Shown: piece by piece, positions 6,213 to 14,836 of the stretch | Position numbering within the stretch: the first letter of the stretch is position 1 | Layout: the number at the start of each line of letters is the position of its first letter | Source: Spirochaetaceae bacterium | GTDB taxonomy: Bacteria > Spirochaetota > Spirochaetia > Treponematales > Breznakiellaceae | Length of the DNA stretch: 35,665 nucleotides | Assembly (NCBI GenBank): GCA_031262035.1 | Contig: JAISIL010000078.1 | Location: 1 to 35,665, forward strand | Direction of reading: 5' to 3' | Notes under the pieces: model-generated | What the model was told of the DNA's origin: nothing | Databases searched by the model: none | Seen by the model: only the letters and a program-made list of their open reading frames with translations | Made by a program: the position numbers and the translations under genes

Positions 6213-6241
6213 TTGACAGTTTTTTGCATTTTTGCTACAAT
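6213..6241 (+). promoter_or_regulatory. Consensus promoter of the foldase-MAF operon, predicted leaderless
   Basis: -35 TTGACA (6213-6218), a 17-base spacer and -10 TACAAT (6236-6241). The ATG at 6248 is 6 bases after the -10, exactly where transcription should start. The GGAGG in between would not be in the mRNA and would in any case be only one base from the ATG. Confidence 0.8.
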
Positions 6242-6247
6242 GGAGGT

Positions 6248-7786
6248 ATGAAAGATGAAAAGAAAAAGTCTGCGGAAGAGCAGTCTGAGTTTAAAAGAAG
6301 GTTCAAGCAAAACCCTGTGCTTATTATCGGGGCCTTTGTTATTGCTATCCTTTCGGTTTTATCCTTTGTTTTATTCCCTGCGATAGTTCCGCAGGCGGCC
6401 GGGGCCTTTTCCAACGAGCTGGTCTTCGGTTCCTACGATGGCACTACTATTCAGTATGTGCCGGGGAACAATTTTGCCAATACCGTGCGCTACTACGCAA
6501 GCATGTATGGCAAGGACATCAATACCATGTCCGGCAGCGATTATAACACGATGCAAATATGGAACAGCGCCTATAAGGATGCTGCCACCCGGGTTGCCAT
6601 GTTAAAAGAGATGCAGGCTGCCGACTATGTGGCTCCCGATTCTCTTGTCGATAAAGAAGTAGCGGGCAATTCTCAGTTTCATGAAAATGGCAGGTTCTCG
6701 CCTGCGCTGTATCGTTCTCTTGATAATGCTACGCGGCTTGCCTTGTGGCGCGATACCCGCGATAGTCTTGCCGTTGGCAAGTATCTTGAAGATTTAACTT
6801 CGATTAAATCAAGCGATGCGGAAAAGAAATTTTTGGGCGAGATGGCCCGGAAGGTTCGTTCCTTTCAGATGGCCGCCTTCCCCCTTAGCTCATACCCTGA
6901 TAGCGAGGCCTTAAAGTTTGCAGCGGTAAACCCGGCGCTTTTTATGCAGGTGCATTTGTCGCAAATAACGGTAGCCGACAAGGCCGCCGCCGACAGCCTT
7001 TTGAACGAAATAAAGGCCGGCACACAAACCTTTGAAGACGCCGCCAAGGCAAGCTCCTCCGACCGCTATGCACAGCAGGGTGGTGACATGGGCACCATGA
7101 CGGCCTATGGTTTTGATACAATCATAACCGACGAAACAGAGCGAAAGGCCGTGCTTGCATTAAAGGACGGCGAATACAGTGCTGTTGTCACGGTGCCTGG
7201 TGGTTTTGCCTTCTACCGCTGTGAAGAAGACGCCAGGCCTTTAGACACAAGCAAGCCTGAACAGATTGCCATTGCCCGTGCCTACATGCAGGGCTTTGAA
7301 CGCGGCCAAATGGAAGACTATATTATTACTGCGGCACAGAAGATTGCAAGCGACACCCCAAGCCTTGGTTTCGAAGAAGCCTCAAAGGCAGTTGCCAATA
7401 CTCTTTTTTGGCCGGCAGATGCGCCTTTTAGTGTGCAAAGTTTTGGCCCGGTTCCGCTGAACTTTGGCGGGGACAGCCTTTTAAAGACACTGGATACTTC
7501 CAGTATTAGCTCTTTGGTAAGTGCTTCGAACAACGAAAACTTCTGGGAAAATGCCTTCGCTACACCGGTGAACAGCGCCTCAAAGCCCTTTGTTATGGGT
7601 GATTATATTGTCTCATTGTATCCTACCGAAGAAACAACAGACGAGGAAGGGGTGAGCAGTGTTGATACCCAATTGTCCTATTGGTTCAGCTATTCGGTGC
7701 AGCAGAGTATCAGCAACTTCTTCTTTAATAGCCCAAAAATGAAAGACAATTTCTGGGATGCCTTTTCCAGACTGTATGGTGGATGA
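6248..7786 (+). CDS. Membrane-anchored parvulin-type peptidyl-prolyl isomerase (SurA/PpiD-like)
   Basis: This is a 512-residue protein. After a charged N-terminus (MKDEKKKSAEEQ) comes one membrane helix (about 23-46, PVLIIGAFVIAILSVLSFVL). A large extracytoplasmic part follows. The parvulin-like rotamase core lies around residues 235-350: QVHLSQITV, FEDAAKASSSD, GGDMGTMTAYGF. SurA-like helical segments lie on both sides. It probably acts as a periplasmic foldase for exported proteins. The start at ATG 6248 fits the promoter; an upstream extension to 6182 would precede the promoter. Its stop overlaps the next ATG (ATGA), so it is co-translated with the MAF gene. The C-terminal 130 residues are not recognised. 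Confidence 0.8.
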   Translation: MKDEKKKSAEEQSEFKRRFKQNPVLIIGAFVIAILSVLSFVLFPAIVPQAAGAFSNELVFGSYDGTTIQYVPGNNFANTVRYYASMYGKDINTMSGSDYNTMQIWNSAYKDAATRVAMLKEMQAADYVAPDSLVDKEVAGNSQFHENGRFSPALYRSLDNATRLALWRDTRDSLAVGKYLEDLTSIKSSDAEKKFLGEMARKVRSFQMAAFPLSSYPDSEALKFAAVNPALFMQVHLSQITVADKAAADSLLNEIKAGTQTFEDAAKASSSDRYAQQGGDMGTMTAYGFDTIITDETERKAVLALKDGEYSAVVTVPGGFAFYRCEEDARPLDTSKPEQIAIARAYMQGFERGQMEDYIITAAQKIASDTPSLGFEEASKAVANTLFWPADAPFSVQSFGPVPLNFGGDSLLKTLDTSSISSLVSASNNENFWENAFATPVNSASKPFVMGDYIVSLYPTEETTDEEGVSSVDTQLSYWFSYSVQQSISNFFFNSPKMKDNFWDAFSRLYGG

Positions 7787-9156
7787 GCCCTTCCAAGACA
7801 ATCTACCTTTTACCGCCTCCGTTTAGTGACAAACAAACGGAGGCATTATTATCTCACCTTTCCGCCGATTCTGCATTGTTAAAACTGTCCCCCGGCGATG
7901 ATGTTTCCGGCCTTGTTCAGCAAAATTGGGGCGAAAGGGCCTTTGCCCATGTTGAAATAATCAAAATAAATGCCGCCTATAAAGAACACAAGGCCTATTA
8001 CGATGCCGCCGCCGAAAGCCTGCAAACAATGTTTGCCCGCGAATGGGCCAATGCCCTCACCCTTATCAATTTAGGCAGACGCTACGCATTAAACTTCATA
8101 AAAAACCTGGGTCTGGGACTGCGGTGGTCAGCGTTACCCCGGTGGTCGAGCTTGTCGAGACCACAAGATCTGGGAAGCCTTTCCTGGGGAGACGCAACGG
8201 TATTAGTCTGTGGAGCAGGGCCTTCCCTCGATGTATTCCTGAAAGATTTTAAGCGTCAGGCAAACGAAAAGATTATTTGTGTTGATACCGCTATTGGGGC
8301 ATTACAGGCACGGGGAATACAGCCTGATTTAGTGCTCGCCCTGGAATGCCAGCATTGGAATTTACGCGACTTCGTTGGGGTAGGGAAGGATTTACCTATT
8401 GCAATGGACATGAGTGCCCTGCCCCAAACCGCAGAGTTTGCAGGCGGAGGAGATGAGGAACGGAGCAGCTTATACCTGTTCTTCACACCTTGGACAAGGC
8501 TGCGGATTTTCGACCGCTTAGGAGAAGCAGGCTTCTTACCGGTGGCCTTTCCGCCAATGGGCTCGGTGGGGGTTTGTGCCCTGTATGCCGCACAGTGTTT
8601 AAGCACAGGGCCTATAAGAACAGCCGGCCTCGATTTTGCCTATTCGCTCGACGCCTACCATGCAAAAGGAACCCCCGGCTCAAAAGATCTCTACCGAAAA
8701 ACCACCCGCCTAAAAAGCCTTTACAATGCCGCCGCCGCATACCGCCCCGGTAGTGAAGCAATCAAAGGCAGCCAATCCCGCACCGACCCGGGCATGCGGG
8801 CTTATCGTAATTTGTTTCAAGAGCTCACGCGGAGGCGCAGAGGCGCAGAGGGTTTTGATATGATTACAAACAACAACCCCGCGTCCTCCGCGTCTCCGCG
8901 TGAGATATTTATTATTGAAAGCAATCGCGTCAAGAAATTGAAGAACATCTTGACCGGCGAAAATCCCGACACATCACAATTAGACACATTACTTGACGAA
9001 TGCGACTACCTCTATGCCCATTTTCCGGAATGTGCTGCTCGTATAGGCCCTGATGGCTTTATTCTTCGGCCGCCGGCAAGTGATTTGAGTTTTTTAAACA
9101 GGGTTCGTGCCGAATTAGAATTCTTTGATAAAGCCTGGGGGCAGGTGCTCGCGTAG
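7783..9156 (+). CDS. MAF-type flagellin glycosylation protein (DUF115)
   Basis: This 457-residue cytoplasmic protein has the DUF115/MAF signature VLVCGAGPSLD (about 139-149). It continues with IICVDTAIGALQARGIQPDLV, read here as ICVDTAIGAL plus IQPDLVLALE. Motility accessory factors of this family transfer nonulosonic-type sugars to flagellin. Treponemal periplasmic flagellins are known to be glycosylated. The gene starts inside the stop codon of the foldase gene (ATGA) and ends with a 42-base tail-to-tail overlap with the kinase gene. Two palindromic repeats lie in frame within it (8141-8164 and 8824-8904). They encode WSSLSRP and an Arg-rich loop RRRRGAEGF, so the protein carries two repeat-derived insertions. 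Confidence 0.8.
   Translation: MSPSKTIYLLPPPFSDKQTEALLSHLSADSALLKLSPGDDVSGLVQQNWGERAFAHVEIIKINAAYKEHKAYYDAAAESLQTMFAREWANALTLINLGRRYALNFIKNLGLGLRWSALPRWSSLSRPQDLGSLSWGDATVLVCGAGPSLDVFLKDFKRQANEKIICVDTAIGALQARGIQPDLVLALECQHWNLRDFVGVGKDLPIAMDMSALPQTAEFAGGGDEERSSLYLFFTPWTRLRIFDRLGEAGFLPVAFPPMGSVGVCALYAAQCLSTGPIRTAGLDFAYSLDAYHAKGTPGSKDLYRKTTRLKSLYNAAAAYRPGSEAIKGSQSRTDPGMRAYRNLFQELTRRRRGAEGFDMITNNNPASSASPREIFIIESNRVKKLKNILTGENPDTSQLDTLLDECDYLYAHFPECAARIGPDGFILRPPASDLSFLNRVRAELEFFDKAWGQVLA
8141..8164 (-). repeat. Palindromic repeat family A, in frame in the MAF gene
   Basis: These 24 bases are the exact reverse complement of 33029-33052, in the gap behind deoD, and closely match 16942-16966 inside another gene. 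The copy sits just before the DUF115 signature and adds RWSSLSRP to the protein without breaking the frame. The upstream piece GGTGGTCAGCGTTACC (8123-8138) may belong to the same insertion. Confidence 0.8.
8824..8904. repeat. 81-base palindromic repeat, in frame in the MAF gene
   Basis: The arms begin CTCACGCGGAG (8824) and end CTCCGCGTGAG (to 8904). They pair over about 28 bases, with GGCGCAGAGG units against CCTCCGCG units. The length is exactly 27 codons. It encodes LTRRRRGAEGFDM and then NNNPASSASPRE, low-complexity peptide unlike the surrounding protein. It belongs to the CACGGAG style also seen at 1426-1493. Confidence 0.8.
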
Positions 9157-10776
9157 GATCTTGTTCAAGGTGGCAAATTCAATAGGCTTGGGCAGGAAGC
9201 CGTTGAATTTATTTGCTTTAAACAGATTTTGGGCGTCGTTCACCACATTGGCAGTTAATGCAATAATGGGCACTATTTCCAGGTAGCCGCCCATGTCACG
9301 TAATTGCAGAGTTGCTTCAATGCCGTCCATGCCGGGCATCATGTGGTCCATAAAGACAAGCTGATACGGTTTGTTATTGTTTAATGAATTGTGTGCCAGT
9401 TGCAGGGCCTCTGCACCACTGCTTGCAAGGTCGGGCTTTATTGCAAAACTTTCCAGCATGGCGGCACATACTTCAAGGTTTATATCAATGTCATCTACCA
9501 CGAGGATTCTTGCTTCGTTTGCGCTAAAACCTTTCAGCTCTTCGACCTGTATTTCCTCGATATTTTCCGAGGCAAGTTTGTAGGGGATAGTTACCGTGAA
9601 TGTAGAGCCCTGTCCATAGGTGCTGCTCAATTGAATATCACCACCGAGTATTTTACAGAGGCGGTAAGAGATTGCAAGCCCCAGGCCGGTACCCACTACA
9701 TTCCGGTTACGGCGTATATCAAGCTGTTCAAAGGGCTGAAAAAGCTTATCGGTGTCTTCAGGTTTTATCCCAATGCCGCTGTCTTTTACAACAAACTTCA
9801 GGAAGGAGCCGTTTTCCGTCCTCATAAGGCTTGAATTAAAATCGACGCCGCCATTTTGGGTATACTTGAGGGCATTGGAAAGCAGGTTTGTCAAAATTTG
9901 CCGCACCCGGTTTTCATCGCCTAAAACAGTATGGGGAAGCTCTTCATCGATATACATATTAAAGTCGAGCTCCTTGCTTTCAAAAAGGCTGGTGAACATC
10001 GACTTTAGGTTATCCAAAAGGGCCAAAAGATTGTAGTTCGATTCAATAATCTCCAGTTTTCCGGCTTCAATCTTGGAGAAATCCAGTATATCATTGATGA
10101 TGGCAAGAAGGGACTGGGCGCTCTTTCGAATATCACCAAGATGTTTATGCTGAGTTACAGTCATATCCATCTTGGAAAGAACTTCATTAAGGCCAAGGAT
10201 TGCATTCATCGGCGTGCGGATTTCGTGGCTCATTGTCGCAAGGAACTCAGATTTTGCCCGGTTTGCCTTCTCGGCCTCCAGGCGGGTTTCAACAAGCTGG
10301 GTAATATCGATAATGTGAATGAAGGTTCCCCGGCTTTTTCCTACCATAACGTCCGAAATAATCTTGAAATACCGTTCCTCACCATCGACATTGATTTCTT
10401 TTTCGTCTTCAAAGTAACTTTTTGTCTTTAAAATACCGCCTATCATCAGTTTGACATTCATATCGCCAAAAAGGTCGAGGATAGGCCGTCCTATACAGAT
10501 ATCAGGGCGCGAAATATGGGCAAAACTGGCCAATTGGCGGCTAATATAGAGGACACAGTTCAATTCATCAACAACGGCAAGCATGTTAGGCAGGGTTTCC
10601 ATCAAACTTAAGAAGGTATCTTCCGCCTTAATCGATTGCTTTGTTCGCCGTGTGGCATAGGAAACAATCAGAACCAGCGCCAGGGCGGCGGTGGCAAGGA
10701 TAAAAATCCAGAGCAGAATCATCATCCATAATTCGCCGGTCTCGTTTATCTGGTCTATATGCAGGAAATTTTTCAT
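9115..10776 (-). CDS. Hybrid sensor histidine kinase/response regulator
   Basis: This is a 553-residue membrane protein. A single helix (about 16-41, MILLWIFILATAALALVLIV) is followed by a PAS-like domain (about 55-165). The HisKA domain contains SHEIRTPMNAILGL with the phospho-His at about 184. The ATPase domain shows NLLSNALKY, DSGIGI and GTGLGLAIS. A C-terminal receiver has the acidic pair VVDD, the phospho-Asp in VFMDHMMPG and the Lys in LPKP. No output domain is present, so the phosphate probably passes to a partner encoded elsewhere. Start ATG 10776 has GGGAG 8 bases upstream and overlaps the lipid-kinase stop (ATGA). The last 42 bases overlap the MAF gene tail to tail. Confidence 0.92.
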   Translation of the reverse strand: MKNFLHIDQINETGELWMMILLWIFILATAALALVLIVSYATRRTKQSIKAEDTFLSLMETLPNMLAVVDELNCVLYISRQLASFAHISRPDICIGRPILDLFGDMNVKLMIGGILKTKSYFEDEKEINVDGEERYFKIISDVMVGKSRGTFIHIIDITQLVETRLEAEKANRAKSEFLATMSHEIRTPMNAILGLNEVLSKMDMTVTQHKHLGDIRKSAQSLLAIINDILDFSKIEAGKLEIIESNYNLLALLDNLKSMFTSLFESKELDFNMYIDEELPHTVLGDENRVRQILTNLLSNALKYTQNGGVDFNSSLMRTENGSFLKFVVKDSGIGIKPEDTDKLFQPFEQLDIRRNRNVVGTGLGLAISYRLCKILGGDIQLSSTYGQGSTFTVTIPYKLASENIEEIQVEELKGFSANEARILVVDDIDINLEVCAAMLESFAIKPDLASSGAEALQLAHNSLNNNKPYQLVFMDHMMPGMDGIEATLQLRDMGGYLEIVPIIALTANVVNDAQNLFKANKFNGFLPKPIEFATLNKILREHLPPGFIKEF

Positions 10777-11801
10777 TTTACCGGCTCCCATCTGCGATAC
10801 ACAGCGCCGCCCGGGCAGGTAATATTGATTGCGCCGGGCAGAACTTCTACCGTTGATTGCAGGTCAAAAAAGGCTTCACCGTCAAGGTTTACCATCAATT
10901 GAGGCGATTCCGGTTTAATTTCTATCTTTTTTACCCTTCGCAGGGTAAAAATCTTTGTGTTTTTACAGAATTTACCCGATAAATAGCCGGTAAAGACAGG
11001 TAAAAGCTGCCAGGGGCTCATCCCCTTGGTGGTAAGCATATCAAGGCAGCCATCGGTAGGGCAGGCAGTGATGACCGGATTCTTATCGCCCCCATAACAG
11101 GGTATATTGGAAATATTGATTGTTGCATAGGCGCCCGAAATATCTTCTCCGTCTGCAATTATCTTGTATTTTTCGTGAATAACCGAATGGTCGAACACAG
11201 CCTGAAGGCCGCCATAGGTATACATCAGGTTCTTGCCAAATTTACGCAGAAAAGAGGGGAGGGCAGCCGACTTCTTTTGCAGGCTCGCAATATTATAAGC
11301 CGCAGCAGCCTCTACTCCAAAAAGGCAGTCGCAAAGGGAATATATAGTAGACTGTTGGTTAGAGCACTTGACAACATCCGTTGCAATAAGGTCCGCCTCG
11401 GCCTGAAGCTTTAGATTGCGAAAAACAGTGGTAACAGAAGCGCCAATCTCGCCATTTATCGTAAAATTCCGGACAAAATCGTTGGAGGAACCATAGGGGA
11501 CCAGGGCAAGTTCCACATTGGGAAGGCCTACCATCCCGTTGACGCAGTCGAAGGCAATCCCATCGCCACCACAGGCATACACACGAAGCGTATCGGCGCT
11601 GTCTATTTTGGCAACATAATCCCGTATAAGAACAATTGCTTCCCGTGGATAAGTTGATATCTGTATTTCGTATTCTTCTTTAGGAAGCCCATCGGCATCT
11701 CGCATCTTAAAATAATCCGCAATATCTGCCTTCATTCGCTCTAAAGCACCGGGCAGCGGAAAAGACCGCGGATTAAGAATATAAAGATGCCGTCTTGACA
11801 T
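10773..11801 (-). CDS. Diacylglycerol kinase-like lipid kinase
   Basis: This 342-residue protein belongs to the DagK/sphingosine-kinase-like catalytic family. The nucleotide-binding motif CGGDGIAFDCVNG lies at about 77-89, and the second motif VPYGSSNDFVR at about 101-111. A C-terminal beta-sandwich follows (MVNLDGEAFFDL, as in YegS/DgkB). It would phosphorylate a diacylglycerol or related lipid at the inner membrane. ATG 11801 has AAGGAG just upstream; an in-frame TTG at 11813 is less likely. It is coupled by ATGA to the hybrid kinase. A link between lipid state and signalling is inference. Confidence 0.85.
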   Translation of the reverse strand: MSRRHLYILNPRSFPLPGALERMKADIADYFKMRDADGLPKEEYEIQISTYPREAIVLIRDYVAKIDSADTLRVYACGGDGIAFDCVNGMVGLPNVELALVPYGSSNDFVRNFTINGEIGASVTTVFRNLKLQAEADLIATDVVKCSNQQSTIYSLCDCLFGVEAAAAYNIASLQKKSAALPSFLRKFGKNLMYTYGGLQAVFDHSVIHEKYKIIADGEDISGAYATINISNIPCYGGDKNPVITACPTDGCLDMLTTKGMSPWQLLPVFTGYLSGKFCKNTKIFTLRRVKKIEIKPESPQLMVNLDGEAFFDLQSTVEVLPGAINITCPGGAVYRRWEPVK

Positions 11802-11812
11802 AAACTCCTTCA

Positions 11813-11841
11813 AGCATACACCTTTTGTAATGAAATGTCAA
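11813..11841 (-). promoter_or_regulatory. Promoter of the lipid kinase-histidine kinase operon
   Basis: On the minus strand, -35 TTGACA (11836-11841) and -10 TATGCT (11813-11818) are 17 bases apart. The ATG at 11801 lies 11 bases behind the -10, so the leader would be only a few bases long. Confidence 0.6.
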
Positions 11842-11870
11842 GCAGGATTAAACTGAAGAAAATAAATCGT

Positions 11871-11969
11871 AAACCCTCCCCCAACCCCTCCCAAAGGGAG
11901 GGGAGGAATTGGTTTAAAGTGCTGGTTCCAATCACTCCTCCCCCTCTGGGGGAGGTTGGGTGGGGGCTT
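11871..11969. repeat. C/G-rich palindromic repeat abutting the gguB stop
   Basis: The outer arms are AAACCCTCCCCCAACCCC... (from 11871) and ...GGTTGGGTGGGGGCTT (to 11969). Each arm holds a small hairpin (CCCTCCCAAAGGGAGGGG and CCTCCCCCTCTGGGGGAGG). One end coincides with the stop codon of the permease gene (11968-11970). The repeat may therefore supply that stop, and it could serve as a transcript end. Confidence 0.75.
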
Positions 11970-13152
11970 ACTTCCCGCTTCTCGCTTTGCTGGTCAAGTC
12001 GAATGCGACAGCGGCCAGAAGGACGATGCCTTTGATAACCTGCTGCCAGTAGGTAGAAACGCCAAGGATGGACATACCGTTATTCAGAACACCGATAAAC
12101 AAACCGCCGACTACTGCCCCAATGACGGTGCCGACACCGCCTGTAACGGCAGAACCGCCGACATAACAGGCTGCAATGGCGTCCATTTCGAAGTTGGTGC
12201 CTGCCATAGGTGTTGCAGAATTAAGGCGTGCAGTAAAGATAACCGCCGCAACTGCCGACAAAATGGCCATGTTGGTGTAAATCCAGACCATAACCCAGTC
12301 GGTTTTGATACCGCTTAATTTTGCCGCCTTAATATTGCCGCCCAGCGCATAAATGTGCCGGCCGGGAACTGTTTTAGAAGCAACAAACTGATAACCGACT
12401 ATTACAACACCCAGCACAATCAGAATATTGGGGAAGCCGCGGTAAGATGCAAACACCAGGGTAAATGCCATAAGCACTACGGCAATGGCAATAACCTTTG
12501 CAAGCCAGGCCGTATCGGAACCGGAATCAAAGCCGTAAGACTTTTGCTTTTTCCGCCCGTTCACCTGCCCGATAATAATGGCAACGGTTATAATAAGGCC
12601 GATAACAATAGTAAGAATATGCCAGTGGGGAGCATCGCCAAAAATGGCCCCACCAATGGGGTCTGCAATGTAGCCGGTAGAAATAAGGTTATAGGACTGG
12701 GGGAAGGGCGCACGGGTTTTACCCTGCAAAATAGCCTGCCCAAGGCCGCGATACATAAGCATACCTGCCAATGTTGCAATAAAAGGCGGCACATGGACGA
12801 ATGCAATCCAGAAACCCTGGAAGGCTCCAATGGCGGCGCCTACTGCAAGGGCTGCAATAACGGTAATTACCGGGTTCATCTGCAAATCGACCATCATAAT
12901 ACCAATGATAGCGCCGACAAAACAGACGATTGAGCCGACAGAAAGGTCAACATTCCCGGTGAGTGTGCACAGGAGCATACCAACGGCCAAAACCAGAACA
13001 TAAGAGTTCTGCAGAACCAGGTTGGTAAGGTTTACCGGCCGGAAGAAAATGCCCCCGGTGATAATGCCGAAAACAAGCATCGCCGCGACAAGGGCGATAA
13101 CCATCATGTATTGCCGGACATTTTTCCGCAATGCATCAAATATAGTTCCCAT
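11968..13152 (-). CDS. gguB: Multiple-monosaccharide ABC transporter permease (GguB-like)
   Basis: This 394-residue protein is very hydrophobic, with about ten membrane helices. It belongs to the BPD_transp_2 family that includes XylH, MglC and GguB. The conserved block TLTGNVDLSVGSIVCFVGA and the C-terminal AACYVGGSAVTGGVGTVIGA are typical. It forms the membrane channel for monosaccharides with GguA and ChvE. A long cytoplasmic or loop segment (NGRKKQKSYGFDSGSDTA, about 199-216) is characteristic of the GguB/XylH subgroup. An AAGGAG site precedes the ATG. It is the last gene of the three-gene operon. Confidence 0.9.
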   Translation of the reverse strand: MGTIFDALRKNVRQYMMVIALVAAMLVFGIITGGIFFRPVNLTNLVLQNSYVLVLAVGMLLCTLTGNVDLSVGSIVCFVGAIIGIMMVDLQMNPVITVIAALAVGAAIGAFQGFWIAFVHVPPFIATLAGMLMYRGLGQAILQGKTRAPFPQSYNLISTGYIADPIGGAIFGDAPHWHILTIVIGLIITVAIIIGQVNGRKKQKSYGFDSGSDTAWLAKVIAIAVVLMAFTLVFASYRGFPNILIVLGVVIVGYQFVASKTVPGRHIYALGGNIKAAKLSGIKTDWVMVWIYTNMAILSAVAAVIFTARLNSATPMAGTNFEMDAIAACYVGGSAVTGGVGTVIGAVVGGLFIGVLNNGMSILGVSTYWQQVIKGIVLLAAVAFDLTSKARSGK

Positions 13153-13189
13153 ATTGTAAACTCCTTTGGGCAGGAAAACCCAGCCCCTA

Positions 13190-14731
13190 CTAATTGCCTA
13201 AAATATTACGCATAATTTCTTCCTGGGTGGCTGTTTTCCCGGGAAGTTCCGCCGTAATCTTTCCTTCACTCATAACATAAATCCGGTCGCTCATCCCGAT
13301 AACCTCGGGCATTTCGCTGGAAATCATGATACAAGCCATTCCCTGTGCGGCAAGCTGATTGATAATCGTATAGATTTCATGCTTTGCTCCAACATCAATA
13401 CCCCGTGTCGGCTCATCAAGGATGAGGATTTTCGGGTCGGAGAAAAGCCACTTGGAAAGAACTACCTTCTGCTGATTTCCCCCCGAAAGGTTCCCCGTCT
13501 TTTGCATAATAGTCGGGGTCTTTGTGTTCATCAACTTCCGGTATTTTTCAGCGGCCATAATTTCTTCATGGTCATTGATAACGCCGTTATGGACCAGTTT
13601 TTTCAACTTTGCCATACTGGTATTATCTTTGATGCTTTGAATAAGAACAAGCCCATATTCCTTGCGGTCCTCGGATACATAGGAAAGCCCTGCTTCAATT
13701 GCTTTTGGAATAGAATCAAGGTTTACCTCTTTGCCCTTAATAAGGGTTTGACCGCTGATGTTCACTCCATAGAACTTCCCAAAAATACTTGTGGCAAGCT
13801 CTGTGCGCCCCGCCCCGACAAGGCCGGCAATTCCGACAACCTCGCCTGCACGAACCTTGATGTTGATGTCGTCAAGTTTCTTCCGCTCCGGGTCATCGGG
13901 ATTGTAGACTGTCCAGTTTTTCACTTCGAAAAGAACATCGCCGATGGGGTTATCCCGTGCCGGGAAACGGTCGGTTATTTCCCGTCCGACCATTCCTTTA
14001 ATGATACGGTCTTCGGAAATATCGGCCTGTCCCTTTTCGTCCCGATGCACATCGAGTGTTTCAATGGTCTGTCCGTCACGCACAATGGTAATGGTGTCGG
14101 CCACATAGGCAACCTCGTTGAGTTTATGCGAGATAATAACAGAAGAAATATTGATTTTGTCCCGCAGTTCTTTCAGAATATCCAGAAGGTGCTGGCTGTC
14201 CGTCTCGTTTAAGGCTGATGTCGGTTCATCAAGGATGAGAACCTTACAATCTTTGGCAAGAGCCTTGCAGATTTCGACCAGTTGCTGCTTTCCGACACCA
14301 AGTTTGTTGATTTTGGTATCGGGATTTTCATTGAGGCCCAGCCTTTTCATATAGGTAAGCGCATCTTCACGCGTTTTATCCCAATTAATAATGCCATTCT
14401 TTGCCCTTTCATCGCCGATAAACATATTTTCTGCAATAGAAAGGTTCGGCGAAAGGGTCAATTCCTGGTGAATAATGACAATTCCGGCCTTTTCCGATGA
14501 TTTTATATCGGTAAACTTACAAGTTTGGCCGTCAAAAATGATGTCCCCGGTGTATGTTCCAAAAGGATAGACCCCGGAAAGGACATTCATCAGGGTAGAC
14601 TTTCCCGCACCGTTTTCCCCAACCAGTGCATGCACCTCATTGGGCTTCACCTTAAGGTTCACATTATCCAGAGCCTTAACCCCGGGAAAAGTCTTGGTGA
14701 TGTTTTTCATCTCGAGCAATGTTTCGCTCAT
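13190..14731 (-). CDS. gguA: Multiple-monosaccharide ABC transporter ATP-binding protein (GguA-like)
   Basis: This 513-residue protein has two fused ABC domains. The first has Walker [10 protein letters not shown] (about 38-46) and Walker [12 protein letters not shown]. Its signature is degenerate ([11 protein letters not shown]). The second has a non-canonical P-loop (GLVGAGRTE), a full signature [14 protein letters not shown] and Walker [13 protein letters not shown]. This asymmetry is normal for XylG/MglA/GguA. It powers import of monosaccharides such as xylose, galactose, glucose or arabinose through GguB. It lies between the chvE and gguB genes on the same strand. Confidence 0.92.
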   Translation of the reverse strand: MSETLLEMKNITKTFPGVKALDNVNLKVKPNEVHALVGENGAGKSTLMNVLSGVYPFGTYTGDIIFDGQTCKFTDIKSSEKAGIVIIHQELTLSPNLSIAENMFIGDERAKNGIINWDKTREDALTYMKRLGLNENPDTKINKLGVGKQQLVEICKALAKDCKVLILDEPTSALNETDSQHLLDILKELRDKINISSVIISHKLNEVAYVADTITIVRDGQTIETLDVHRDEKGQADISEDRIIKGMVGREITDRFPARDNPIGDVLFEVKNWTVYNPDDPERKKLDDINIKVRAGEVVGIAGLVGAGRTELATSIFGKFYGVNISGQTLIKGKEVNLDSIPKAIEAGLSYVSEDRKEYGLVLIQSIKDNTSMAKLKKLVHNGVINDHEEIMAAEKYRKLMNTKTPTIMQKTGNLSGGNQQKVVLSKWLFSDPKILILDEPTRGIDVGAKHEIYTIINQLAAQGMACIMISSEMPEVIGMSDRIYVMSEGKITAELPGKTATQEEIMRNILGN

Positions 14732-14750
14732 GATTGCTCCTTATTTTAAG

Positions 14751-14834
14751 GTAGCAAGTAGCAGGTAGCAGGTAGCACATCAAAATTGCTACTTGCTCCT
14801 TGCTACCTGCTACTTTGAGGCGGCTTTAGCCGCC
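14751..14834. repeat. GTAGCA-type palindromic repeat plus small hairpin between chvE and gguA
   Basis: Two 27-base arms (14751-14777, 14787-14813) are made of GTAGCA/GGTAGCA units and their inverse copies. They can fold into a long hairpin. A second perfect hairpin GGCGGC-TTTA-GCCGCC (14819-14834) follows at once, next to the chvE stop. Hairpins at this place in binding-protein operons commonly protect the upstream mRNA and keep the binding protein in excess. That function is inferred here. Confidence 0.7.
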
Positions 14835-14836
14835 GA

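Noticed and set aside
6182-6247. N-terminal extension of the foldase from 6182
   Set aside because: It would be encoded upstream of and across the promoter; ATG 6248 fits the promoter.
12355-12933. A 192-codon ORF on the plus strand
   Set aside because: It lies antisense to gguB and has a Cys/His/Asn-rich composition typical of a shadow frame.
13379-14212. A 277-codon ORF on the plus strand
   Set aside because: It is the antisense shadow of the GguA ATPase gene, whose motifs are complete on the minus strand.
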